In this document: one piece after another, positions 1 to 6,368 of the stretch | How the letters are laid out: each line of letters starts with the position of its first letter | Position numbering within the stretch: position 1 is the first letter of the stretch | Source: Chrysochromulina parva | Taxonomy: Eukaryota > Haptophyta > Prymnesiales > Chrysochromulinaceae | DNA: 14,314 nucleotides | Direction of reading: 5' to 3' | Assembly: GCA_002887195.1 (NCBI GenBank) | Contig: PJAB01001464.1 | Span: 1 to 14,314, forward strand | Notes under the pieces: model-generated | Told to the model about the DNA's origin: nothing | Databases searched by the model: none | What the model saw: only the letters and a program-made list of their open reading frames with translations | Position numbers and translations under genes: made by a program

Positions 1-120
1 CACGTCACGACCCGCGCGCCACGTCACGACCCGCGCGCCACGTCACGACCCGCGCGCCACGTCACGACCCGCGCGCCACGTCACGACCCGCGCGCCACGT
101 CACGACCCGCGCGCCACGTC
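1..120. repeat. 19-bp tandem repeat, six full copies plus part of a seventh
   Basis: The unit is cacgtcacgacccgcgcgc. Perfect copies start at 1, 20, 39, 58, 77 and 96, followed by the first six bases of a seventh at 115-120. The array is cut by the window edge, so its real length is unknown. Each unit is CpG-rich and contains ACGTCA and GCGCGC. There are no spacers between units, so it is a minisatellite and not a CRISPR array. Confidence 0.97.
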
Positions 121-168
121 GCTCCCTACCACGACCTCGCCATCTACCTCTGGCTGCTGATCGACTCC

Positions 169-228
169 CTCGCGATCTCCCTCGCGATCTCCCTCGCGAT
201 CTCCCTTGACCTCGCCATCTCCCTCGCG
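169..228. repeat. 12-bp minisatellite in the upstream intron
   Basis: The unit ctcgcgatctcc occurs as three perfect copies (169-180, 181-192, 193-204). After a 6-base interruption come one copy with a single change (211-222) and a half copy (223-228). The array lies about 11 bases before the inferred 3' splice site at 239 and supplies part of a pyrimidine-biased tract. Confidence 0.9.
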
Positions 229-239
229 CCTGTGCACAG

Positions 240-2865
240 TGCTCGAGGTCGGCCGCCTCGCCAACTACAGCGAGGATCGGTCTCACTTTGGGTTGTGGGC
301 TGTCAGCTCGTCACCACTCATTTTGGGCTTCGACGTCGAGGACAAGGCGCTCATCGACCGCGTGTGGCCGATCATCTCAAACGTCGAGGTGCTCGCGGTC
401 AATAGCGCATGGGCAGGCGCGCCCGGCACGAGGGTCGCGCTGGACCCGGCCGGGGAGTGGCAGGCCTGGTCCAAGCCCCTCGGCAACGGCCAGCATGCGC
501 TCCTCGTGCTCAGCACGGCATCTGCTCCAGTCGACGTGAGCCTGCCGTTGGCAAACGTGTCCACGGACTTTAGGGGCGCAAGTAACGTGAGCGCACGCGA
601 CCTGTACTTGGGGCAGGACCTTGGGCTGATCCCCACGCCCACATGGTCTGTTCGGGGCCTGGCGCCCCACGACTCGCGCTTCGTGCTCCTCGCGCTTGCG
701 AACGAGAGCCGCGTCCACGTGGAGGTGCGCCCTACCGGCAAGGTGCTTGCCCGCACCTCGGACCGTTTCTTCGGCGTGACCCTCGACCTCTGGCGAGCCG
801 ACGATGCCCAGTACGGCGCCAAGTGGGGCAACGCCTCCGCACTCTCCCTTGCACTCACGTCAAGGCTGGCCAATTTGGCCAAAGCCCTCGGACCGGCCGT
901 GATGCGCATCGGAGGCTCTCCCCAAGACTCTCTCGTGTACCAATCCCGAGGCGGCGACTGCCCCACCGCCACCTTCGGCACCTCTGCCTCCGCCTCCGCC
1001 GCATCCGCCGCATCCGCCGCATCCGCCGCATCCGCCTCCGGCTCCTCTCCCAGCTCGTCCGGCTCCTCTACCAGCTCGTCCGGCTCCTCTACCAGCTCGT
1101 CCGGCTCCTCGTCTGCCCTCGGCGCCCCCTACTATTGCTCACAAGTCCGACCGCCCGTGTACGACTGCCTGACGACGAGCCGGTGGGAGGCCACGAGCTT
1201 GATTGCATCTGATGAGCTTGATTGCATCTGATGAGCTTGATTGCATCTGATGATTGACGACGAGCCGGTGGGAGATCAAGAGCGCCGTACTAAGCGCCGT
1301 ACTGAGCGCATTCCTGAGCACTGCTGGCCACTGATGGCCATTGATGGCTGCTGATGGCTGCTGATGGCTGCTGATGGCTGCTGATGGCTGCTGATTGCCA
1401 CTGCTTCCCTCCCTCGCCAGGTGGGAAGCGCTCACCGCCTTCGCGAGCGCCGCGGATCTGCGGCTCGTGCTTGGCCTCAACGGCTGCCTCGGGCGAACGG
1501 CTCCCAATGCGCCTCTGAATTGGGAGGAGGGCCTGAGGCGCTTCCTGACCGACACGGCGCGCGCTCGCCTCCCCGTGTGGGGATTTGAGCTCGCGAACGA
1601 GCTTGATGGTACGTACTCGGGGAGCGACGGCGTGATGCCAGAGACGCTCGGCGCCGACTTGGGCGCCCTCGCTCACATTATAGAGGGCCTATGGCCAGAT
1701 AGGGTGAACCGACCCGTCCTTCTCGGCCCCGACATCGCCGCCTTCACCGGTAACCCTAACCCTAACCCGAACCCGAACCCTAACCCTAACCCTAACCCTA
1801 ACCCTTAAACCCTAACCCTAACCCTAACCCGAAGGTGGCACTGGCCTTCCGGACTATTTTAAGCGATTCCTCGGCGCGGTGCCCAAGGGCGCTTTGCATG
1901 CACTCACATGGCATCAGTACCCGTACTGCAACCAGCCCGATGAGGATCACGGCACGATCCTAAGCCTCAGCTGCCTCGGTAAGCTCGACCAGGCCGCAGA
2001 GACCTTCAGCTCGCTCGCCGCCGTGCACGGCATCAGTGCCTGGCATGGCGAGGGTGCCAATTGCTGGACGGGCGGCATTCCAGGCGTGACCGACAGCTTC
2101 CTCGACTGCTTCTACACGGGCTACCTTCTGCAGGCGATGGCGACACGTGGCGTGGCCACCGTGATGCGCCAAACGCTCGTCGGTGGCGACTATGAGCTCA
2201 TCGATCGTTACACGTGAATCGGCTCTGATTGCCTCGCAATTGCCTCGCGATTGCCTCATCGATCGCTACACGCCAAGTGCCACACCCGAGCGTTCGCGAG
2301 TGCCTCTGATGGCCTCTGATGGCCTCTGATGGCCTCTGATGGCCTCTGATGGCAAGTACGGTTCTGATTGCCCCTGATGGCAGGTACGGTTCTGATTGCC
2401 CCTGATGGCAGGTACGCGCCGAACCCGAGCTACTGGCTCGCGGCGCTATGGCGACAGATGATCGCTCCAACTGTGCTGGAGATTGCACCCGGCTCGCTGC
2501 CGCCCGCTCCGTCGGCGCTTCAAGTCACGCTCCACTGCTCGGCACAGCGGCCTGGTACACCGATCGCCCTCGCGCTCAACTTGGCGACCGAGCGGACTTT
2601 CGTGCTCGACCTCGCAGCCGCGCTGGGGCGACCGACCGCGTCAGAGGACGACGAGGACGAGGGCGGGTACCTCGTGCACTTGCTCACGAGCGAGAGCCTG
2701 AGCAGCAAGGTCGTGCGTCTCAACGGCTTGGCGCTCGTGCCCGCGCCAGACGGCTCGCCGCCGCCCTTTGAGGCGCTCTGGGTCAAGGGGCCGGTCACGC
2801 TGCCGCCCGTGTCGGTGGCGTTCGTGCAGCCCGCGAGCGCTGGAGGGGAGGAGGCGTGCGCTTGA
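240..2865 (+). CDS. GH27 alpha-galactosidase-like / GH79 heparanase-like fusion, 5'-partial
   Basis: The coding exons are 240-1182, 1421-1749, 1835-2213 and 2412-2865. Joined, they give 700 in-frame residues and a TGA stop. Bases 240-700 encode the end of a GH27 barrel (LEVG, then HFGLWAVSSSPLILGFDV, then EVLAVNSAW) and its C-terminal beta-sandwich. Both GH27 catalytic Asp residues would lie upstream of the window. From about 716 the same exon continues as a GH79 enzyme of plant type (FGVTLD, YGAKWGNAS, MRIGGSPQDSLVY). The GH79 acid/base Glu is codon 1599-1601 in LANELDG, and the nucleophile Glu is codon 2050-2052 in WHGEGANCW. The Gly usual before the NE motif is Ala here. RQTLVGG and NPSYWLAALW are further GH79 landmarks. 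A Ser-rich segment (about 981-1110) interrupts the GH79 domain. GH27 enzymes remove alpha-galactose; GH79 enzymes cut uronic-acid or related beta-glycosides. The true substrates are unknown. Secretion is likely, but the N-terminus is not visible. Confidence 0.85.
981..1110 (+). repeat. Coding tandem repeats giving an Ala/Ser then Ser/Gly-rich insert
   Basis: A 9-bp unit (gccgcatcc, about four copies, encoding Ala-Ala-Ser) is followed by a 21-bp unit. Its three copies start at 1046, 1067 and 1088 and encode a Ser-rich heptad with one Gly. The frame stays open throughout. The insert sits between the GH79 'GGSPQDSLVY' and 'CLTTSRWEAL' segments, where plant homologues have a short loop, so it is probably a flexible surface loop. 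Copy number may vary between strains. Confidence 0.9.
1195..1251. repeat. 19-bp tandem repeat, three copies
   Basis: The unit gagcttgattgcatctgat starts at 1195, 1214 and 1233 with no mismatches. It lies inside the intron between the real 5' splice site and its downstream duplicate. Read through without splicing, the frame stops at TGA 1229-1231. Confidence 0.95.
1331..1400. repeat. 10-bp tandem repeat with a CTGAT core
   Basis: Seven successive 10-base blocks fit ctgatggctg. Those at 1351, 1361, 1371 and 1381 are perfect and the flanking ones have one to three changes. Six blocks start with CTGAT, which fits the branch-point consensus CTRAY. The last one, at 1391-1395, puts its A 26 bases before the end of the intron, a normal branch-point distance. 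Confidence 0.9.
1750..1834 (+). other. 85-bp intron composed of telomeric repeats
   Basis: The 5' splice site is accg|gtaacc and the 3' splice site is ccgaag|gtggc. Splicing gives ...DIAAFT-G-GTGLPDYFKRFL, in frame and continuing GH79 homology on both sides. The intron is GT, then 13 hexamers (ten AACCCT and three AACCCG) with a TA interruption at 1806-1807, then AAG. If retained, it would encode nine Asn-Pro pairs and then a TAA at 1806-1808. An assembly error is possible, but the flanking exons fit together exactly across it. Confidence 0.85.
1752..1831. repeat. Interstitial telomeric repeat (TTAGGG type)
   Basis: There are thirteen AACCC[T/G] hexamers: two perfect, two ending in G, five perfect, a TA insertion, three perfect, one ending in G. 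The unit is the six-base TTAGGG type (written CCCTAA on this strand), not the seven-base TTTAGGG common in plants and many green algae. It is internal, with coding sequence of the same gene on both sides, so it is not a chromosome end. Confidence 0.97.
2214..2411 (+). other. GH27-GH79 gene intron, 198 bp, repeat-rich
   Basis: The 5' splice site is tacac|gtgaat at 2214 and the 3' splice site is gatggcag|gtacg at 2411. Splicing gives ...YELIDRYT-YAPNPSYWLAALW, matching the GH79 NPxYW region in frame. Inside are a copy of the exon end (2255-2272, 17 of 18 identical to 2197-2214), five copies of a 10-bp unit (2304-2353) and two 28-bp units (2351-2406) that duplicate the 3' splice site. Use of the upstream acceptor at 2383 would shift the frame and reach a TGA after a few codons. 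Confidence 0.87.
2304..2353. repeat. 10-bp tandem repeat, five copies
   Basis: The unit ctctgatggc starts at 2304, 2314, 2324, 2334 and 2344 with no mismatches. It shares the eight-base core CTGATGGC with the 10-bp array of the other long intron at 1331-1400. Confidence 0.95.
2351..2415. repeat. 28-bp tandem repeat containing duplicated splice acceptors
   Basis: Two 28-base units (2351-2378 and 2379-2406, one mismatch) begin ggca[a/g]gtacgg and contain ctgattgcccctgat. A third partial unit (2407-2415) contains the acceptor actually needed for the reading frame (cag|gtacg). Each complete or near-complete AGGT could serve as a 3' or a 5' splice site. Confidence 0.9.
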
Positions 2866-3158
2866 CGACGGAGAGCCAAGGTTGGCGCTAGCGGGCGTCT
2901 CGCTTGAGGCGGCGCATTGTTAAAACCGCTACCGGAGCTTTGTCAGCCTTTCGCTTTTCGTTGTGAATCGCCCTCGCCCAAAGTATTCTCATCCTCCACC
3001 TGCACCCACCTAGAATTTGGGCTAGTATCAATGAGCATTCGGGCGGCGGGGTTCTTATACGTCGATGACCATTGCGGTGTGAATGGGCGTCTCATTCCGC
3101 GGCGTATACTTGTCGGATCGCGTCAGTAGGCATTCGATACATCGGGCGATGTCCAACG

Positions 3159-6092
3159 ATGCCTGTGCCTCTCCACTCACATAGCGCGCCTGCCGGCGTC
3201 ACGCTTGTCAGCTACGCAGAGGGTGCGCGCTTCGAGAGGTCGCAACGGCTGATCGAATCTCTTGCAGGTTCACATGGTGTAATGCGTGTTGTCTCATGGA
3301 CGAAGCAAACGTTGCAACAAGACCCACTTTACGTGCAGCACGCAGCAGCATTTAGGATGCTCAGCAATCTAAGCCGTCGAGTGCGCGAGAAGCGGCCTTA
3401 TTGCACGGCTTTCAAGCCTTTGGCCCTGCTGATGACGCTGCGAGATCATGACGGATCCTGGGTGATGTGGACGGATTCGTCGCAATGGAACGTGCCAACG
3501 CTAAATCACTCCCTGATGGATGCAGCAGCCTCATTGGAGGCTCGGCAAATTGACGCGGTCTGGGGCACTCAGCACTGCCCGATCAAGGGCGTCGGCGCCA
3601 ACGGTAGGGACCAACCACGTAACAGATGGTTGCCAGCTGTCAGAGGCGCAAAACGCTTTGCACTCGTGAGCCCGCACGCAATCGAGGTCTGGCTGCCTAA
3701 CGCCACAGATCTAGCTTCTCGCCGGAGATTTCTCGCCGCAAAACACATCCTCGCGACACATGTTTTCGTGAAATCGACAGCAGCGAACCGCGCGATTGCG
3801 GCGACGTGGCTCAGAATGGCAGTCGAGCACCCGGCAGCCTTCTGCGACTGTAACCAAGACCAGGCCGCGCTGTCACTGCTTGTCTACAATAAGAATCTGC
3901 CCCGCGTTGATTACTGCGGCCCCTTTTCGCCCGACAGGCAAGGGCCCGTCGAGTCACTTGGCCGCGTCATGACCTCTCAAACACAAAAGGCAGTGCGCAT
4001 CTTTGCTCACGCTCTTGCAACTGGTGCGTTCGAGGTGGTGCGTCATGTCAAGAGCCGCCGACTTGAGGAGACGCACTACAGTTGCAGCACGCCGATGCTC
4101 CCTTCCACTGCCCCTCTTCGCCCATCGCAACTACCGTCTTCAATGCCCTCGGACCGCCGCATCCTGTTCGTCCTCTCGACGTACGTCGGGAATCGCTTCC
4201 ACGCGCGGACCCTCATGCTTACCCTTTACTCTCTGCAGCTACATCATCCAAAGTGCAAGGTCATCATCGTAGACAAGGCGTCACCCGCGCCCGTATCGCA
4301 CGATGTGCTCCCCGGGCCGCATGTGGGCGCAGTCGGAGATGTCGCGATGGCTGCTTGGTTTCAGCACGGCGTGCACATCATTCGCTTGCCTCGCGAGACG
4401 CCCAACAAGTGGGAGTATGGCGGATACGCTGCTGGCCTCGACTTCCTTGCCACGTCGACGGGAACGTGGGACAAGGACAACTTTGAGCAGTTTGTCTTTA
4501 TGCAGGGTTCAATGCTTCTGTCGGAGCCGGTACCTCGCGTAGCTCACGAGGATGCCGAAGGGTGCGAGGTGCGTGCATTTCAGCTCACAGAATGGTCCAA
4601 GGGGACTGCCTCGGTGGTAGGCAGCAAGTCGTCCCGCTCGCGCGCCATCGCGTTCCTCCAGGGTATCGGGCTTCTCGCCGCGAATACCTCCGCGGAATCA
4701 CGCAGGGCTGTCTGGAGGACTAACGCGGCCAATCACAACGCCATTGCGGCATCTCACAAAGGGCTGCATCAACTGCTCGCGCCACTGAATGCCAGGCTCC
4801 CTGCAGGGGGCAAGAACGTCTTCGACCATCCGAAGGCTGTGGCGAAGATGCACACCGAGTTCCTCACCGGTGTGATTGTAAAGCTCTTGGCCAGCCAGAG
4901 TCAGACAAATGTCTCCAGATGTCCGCCCCTGGCTTGGCGCGCACCGACGCACGTCGCCAACAACACGCCAGAGTCGGGCTTCTATAAGATCCATGGCTCG
5001 GGCTTCAACTGGATTCTTCCGTCGGACGTCGTGCTGTCGACGCTGCTCCAGCTTGCAGACGCGGACCAGGATGGGCGCGCCTCGCGAGCTGAGTTGATCG
5101 CCGCGATCCTCCGACGGCCTGGGCCGTGGTCGTCCATATGGCATGCCGCCTGCCTTGCGTTTCCGTTCGGCGCAGACAGTGCCGCCGCACAGTTTGTCTT
5201 GCGCGGGCCGCGCTTTCTGAGCGGCCGACGCCTTGCCTTACTGGTAGCTCGAGCTCGGGAACAGGTAAAAAGCGTGCTATACCGACCAGATTCCATGGAG
5301 GCTGAGGGGCACTCGTCGTGCGGTCGACGCTACGATGCGTGGTTCTGGGCAGAGAAAGCTCTCATGATGCTCGACGGGACGCCCAGAATGGCGAGACGCA
5401 TGGCAATGACGGGAACATTGCCACAAAGGATCAACTTTGAGAGGACATGGGCAGATCCATTTAACGATATGTACGCAGAACCTTTCCAGGACGAGATGAT
5501 GATGGGCCTACTACAAAAGGGCGAAGCGTTCTGGGGCGTGCGCGATGGTCAGGAGCCGGGCGTGGGCGCTGCACATGAGCGATTGCGGAATCCAGGTGGT
5601 GACGTGATCACCTCGCGCGAGCTGCACCGCTTCGCCGAGCGTCTCGCCGACGCGATCTTCACCGATTCCAGCGCGTCCGCTGAGCGCGGCTTCAATTTTC
5701 TCGAGCTCAGACGAATTTTTCGAAGGGATGGCTTCCTATCTTCGGTTGTGCTGCCCATGTGCCTCATCTACCCCTCAATAGGGTACAGGATCTCATCGAC
5801 GGGCGCATGGCATTTGCGCAATTCGACAGATCCATTTCGGACCATAAACGGATATCGCTCACGCACGCCCTTGCGGCTACAGCTGAACGACTCGCAGCTT
5901 GTTGCCTTCGACTTCACTGCTCGGCTTAATAGTACTGTTCTTCCTCGCTGGGTCAACATCGCGCCGGGCATTTGGAGGATGCAGCGTTGGGATAATCCCA
6001 ATAATGGGAAGGTACTCCAGTGCCTCGTATCAGCTGGGTTGCTGTACACACGTGCAGCACTAGCCTGCCTAAGGTGTCAGGTTGAGGCTTGA
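3159..6092 (+). CDS. Large two-domain glycosyltransferase-like protein with EF-hand module
   Basis: A 977-residue single-exon ORF. The start is the first in-frame ATG after an in-frame TGA at 3066, with A at -3. Residues about 14-250 look like a GT-A nucleotide-sugar transferase: a strand VTLVSYAEG, then WVMWTDSS with Asp106 as a possible metal-binding position, then CNQDQAALSLL at 231-241. Residues about 333-510 form a second domain (ILFVLSTYVG, NKWEYGGYAAGLDFL at 416-430, FVFMQGS at 445-451) resembling RgpF-like or other putative transferases, but I cannot name a family. Residues 634-645 are a canonical EF-hand loop (Asp, Asp, Asp-Gly, final Glu). A related but degenerate module recurs near 826-875. 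No signal peptide or membrane anchor is visible, which is odd for a Golgi enzyme, so an upstream exon is possible. The gene looks less GC-rich than its neighbours. The function is inferred. Confidence 0.6.
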   Translation: MPVPLHSHSAPAGVTLVSYAEGARFERSQRLIESLAGSHGVMRVVSWTKQTLQQDPLYVQHAAAFRMLSNLSRRVREKRPYCTAFKPLALLMTLRDHDGSWVMWTDSSQWNVPTLNHSLMDAAASLEARQIDAVWGTQHCPIKGVGANGRDQPRNRWLPAVRGAKRFALVSPHAIEVWLPNATDLASRRRFLAAKHILATHVFVKSTAANRAIAATWLRMAVEHPAAFCDCNQDQAALSLLVYNKNLPRVDYCGPFSPDRQGPVESLGRVMTSQTQKAVRIFAHALATGAFEVVRHVKSRRLEETHYSCSTPMLPSTAPLRPSQLPSSMPSDRRILFVLSTYVGNRFHARTLMLTLYSLQLHHPKCKVIIVDKASPAPVSHDVLPGPHVGAVGDVAMAAWFQHGVHIIRLPRETPNKWEYGGYAAGLDFLATSTGTWDKDNFEQFVFMQGSMLLSEPVPRVAHEDAEGCEVRAFQLTEWSKGTASVVGSKSSRSRAIAFLQGIGLLAANTSAESRRAVWRTNAANHNAIAASHKGLHQLLAPLNARLPAGGKNVFDHPKAVAKMHTEFLTGVIVKLLASQSQTNVSRCPPLAWRAPTHVANNTPESGFYKIHGSGFNWILPSDVVLSTLLQLADADQDGRASRAELIAAILRRPGPWSSIWHAACLAFPFGADSAAAQFVLRGPRFLSGRRLALLVARAREQVKSVLYRPDSMEAEGHSSCGRRYDAWFWAEKALMMLDGTPRMARRMAMTGTLPQRINFERTWADPFNDMYAEPFQDEMMMGLLQKGEAFWGVRDGQEPGVGAAHERLRNPGGDVITSRELHRFAERLADAIFTDSSASAERGFNFLELRRIFRRDGFLSSVVLPMCLIYPSIGYRISSTGAWHLRNSTDPFRTINGYRSRTPLRLQLNDSQLVAFDFTARLNSTVLPRWVNIAPGIWRMQRWDNPNNGKVLQCLVSAGLLYTRAALACLRCQVEA
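5058..5093 (+). other. Canonical EF-hand calcium-binding loop
   Basis: Codons for residues 634-645 give DADQDGRASRAE, which satisfies the 12-position EF-hand loop: Asp at 1, 3 and 5, Gly at 6 and Glu at 12. It is preceded by a Leu-rich helix-like stretch and followed by another. It implies calcium regulation of the glycosyltransferase-like protein. Confidence 0.75.
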
Positions 6093-6368
6093 GCTCGGGT
6101 CCGAAAACGAAATGGCACATGCCGGCCGGGCAAGACGCTTTGCGGTTCGGTTCGGTTCGTCGATGGCGACGTATCGGATGGTCGTATCTCGATGCTTGCC
6201 GTGCTCTCAAAAAGGGAGAGAACAGTTTCACGAGTGAGTGTGATAAACATATCACTGTTCCGTCGTCGAGTACAGACTGAGAGATAGACGAGCTCGAAAA
6301 AGCGAGACCCCCATCCGATGACCGATCCCAGATCCCGGATGATGACCGGACGCACAACGGATGGAGCG

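Larger units (their letters stand above)
1..239 (+). other. Partial intron of the GH27-GH79 gene, made of minisatellites
   Basis: No gene is recognisable here. The stretch ends in tgtgcacag at 231-239, a plausible 3' splice site, and homology to GH27 enzymes starts immediately after it. The codon split by this site reads x|TG, which with an A from the missing upstream exon would give the Met of the GH27 'MLEVG' motif. The region consists of a 19-bp array (1-120) and a 12-bp array (169-228), plus a 13-base direct repeat, gacctcgccatct, at about 133-145 and 209-221. That it is an intron is inferred. Its 5' splice site and the upstream exons lie outside the window. Confidence 0.7.
1183..1420 (+). 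other. GH27-GH79 gene intron, 238 bp, repeat-rich
   Basis: The 5' splice site is ccg|gtggga at 1183. The 3' splice site is ccctcgccag| at 1420, with a pyrimidine tract before it. Removing the intron restores ...CLTTS-R-WEALTAF, which matches the conserved GH79 segment, with Arg split across the junction. Inside are three copies of a 19-bp unit (gagcttgattgcatctgat, 1195-1251), a near-perfect 12-bp doublet (1281-1304) and a 10-bp array (1331-1400). The segment 1255-1274 repeats exactly the 20 bases 1170-1189 that span the 5' splice site. Confidence 0.88.

Noticed and set aside
1..120. CRISPR array
   Set aside because: Copies are directly adjacent with no spacers, the unit is 19 bp, and the DNA is eukaryotic.
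283..981. Long minus-strand ORF opposite the GH27-GH79 exon
   Set aside because: It has no recognisable domain. The plus strand shows clear GH27 and GH79 motifs, and long antisense frames are expected at this GC content.
1752..1808. Asn-Pro repeat protein tail encoded by the telomeric tract
   Set aside because: The open frame (nine Asn-Pro pairs, then TAA) is just the intron read through. Splicing it out restores GH79 homology on both sides.
1750..1834. A chromosome end or telomere-adjacent breakpoint
   Set aside because: Coding sequence of the same gene continues on both sides in matching frame, so the repeat is internal.
2917..3129. Small ORF between the glycosidase and glycosyltransferase genes
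   Set aside because: Seventy codons, no recognisable domain, and no clear splice connection to the gene downstream.
3072..3158. Upstream start of the large glycosyltransferase-like gene
   Set aside because: The codon at 3072 is TTG and the frame has a TGA at 3066. The first ATG, with A at -3, is at 3159.
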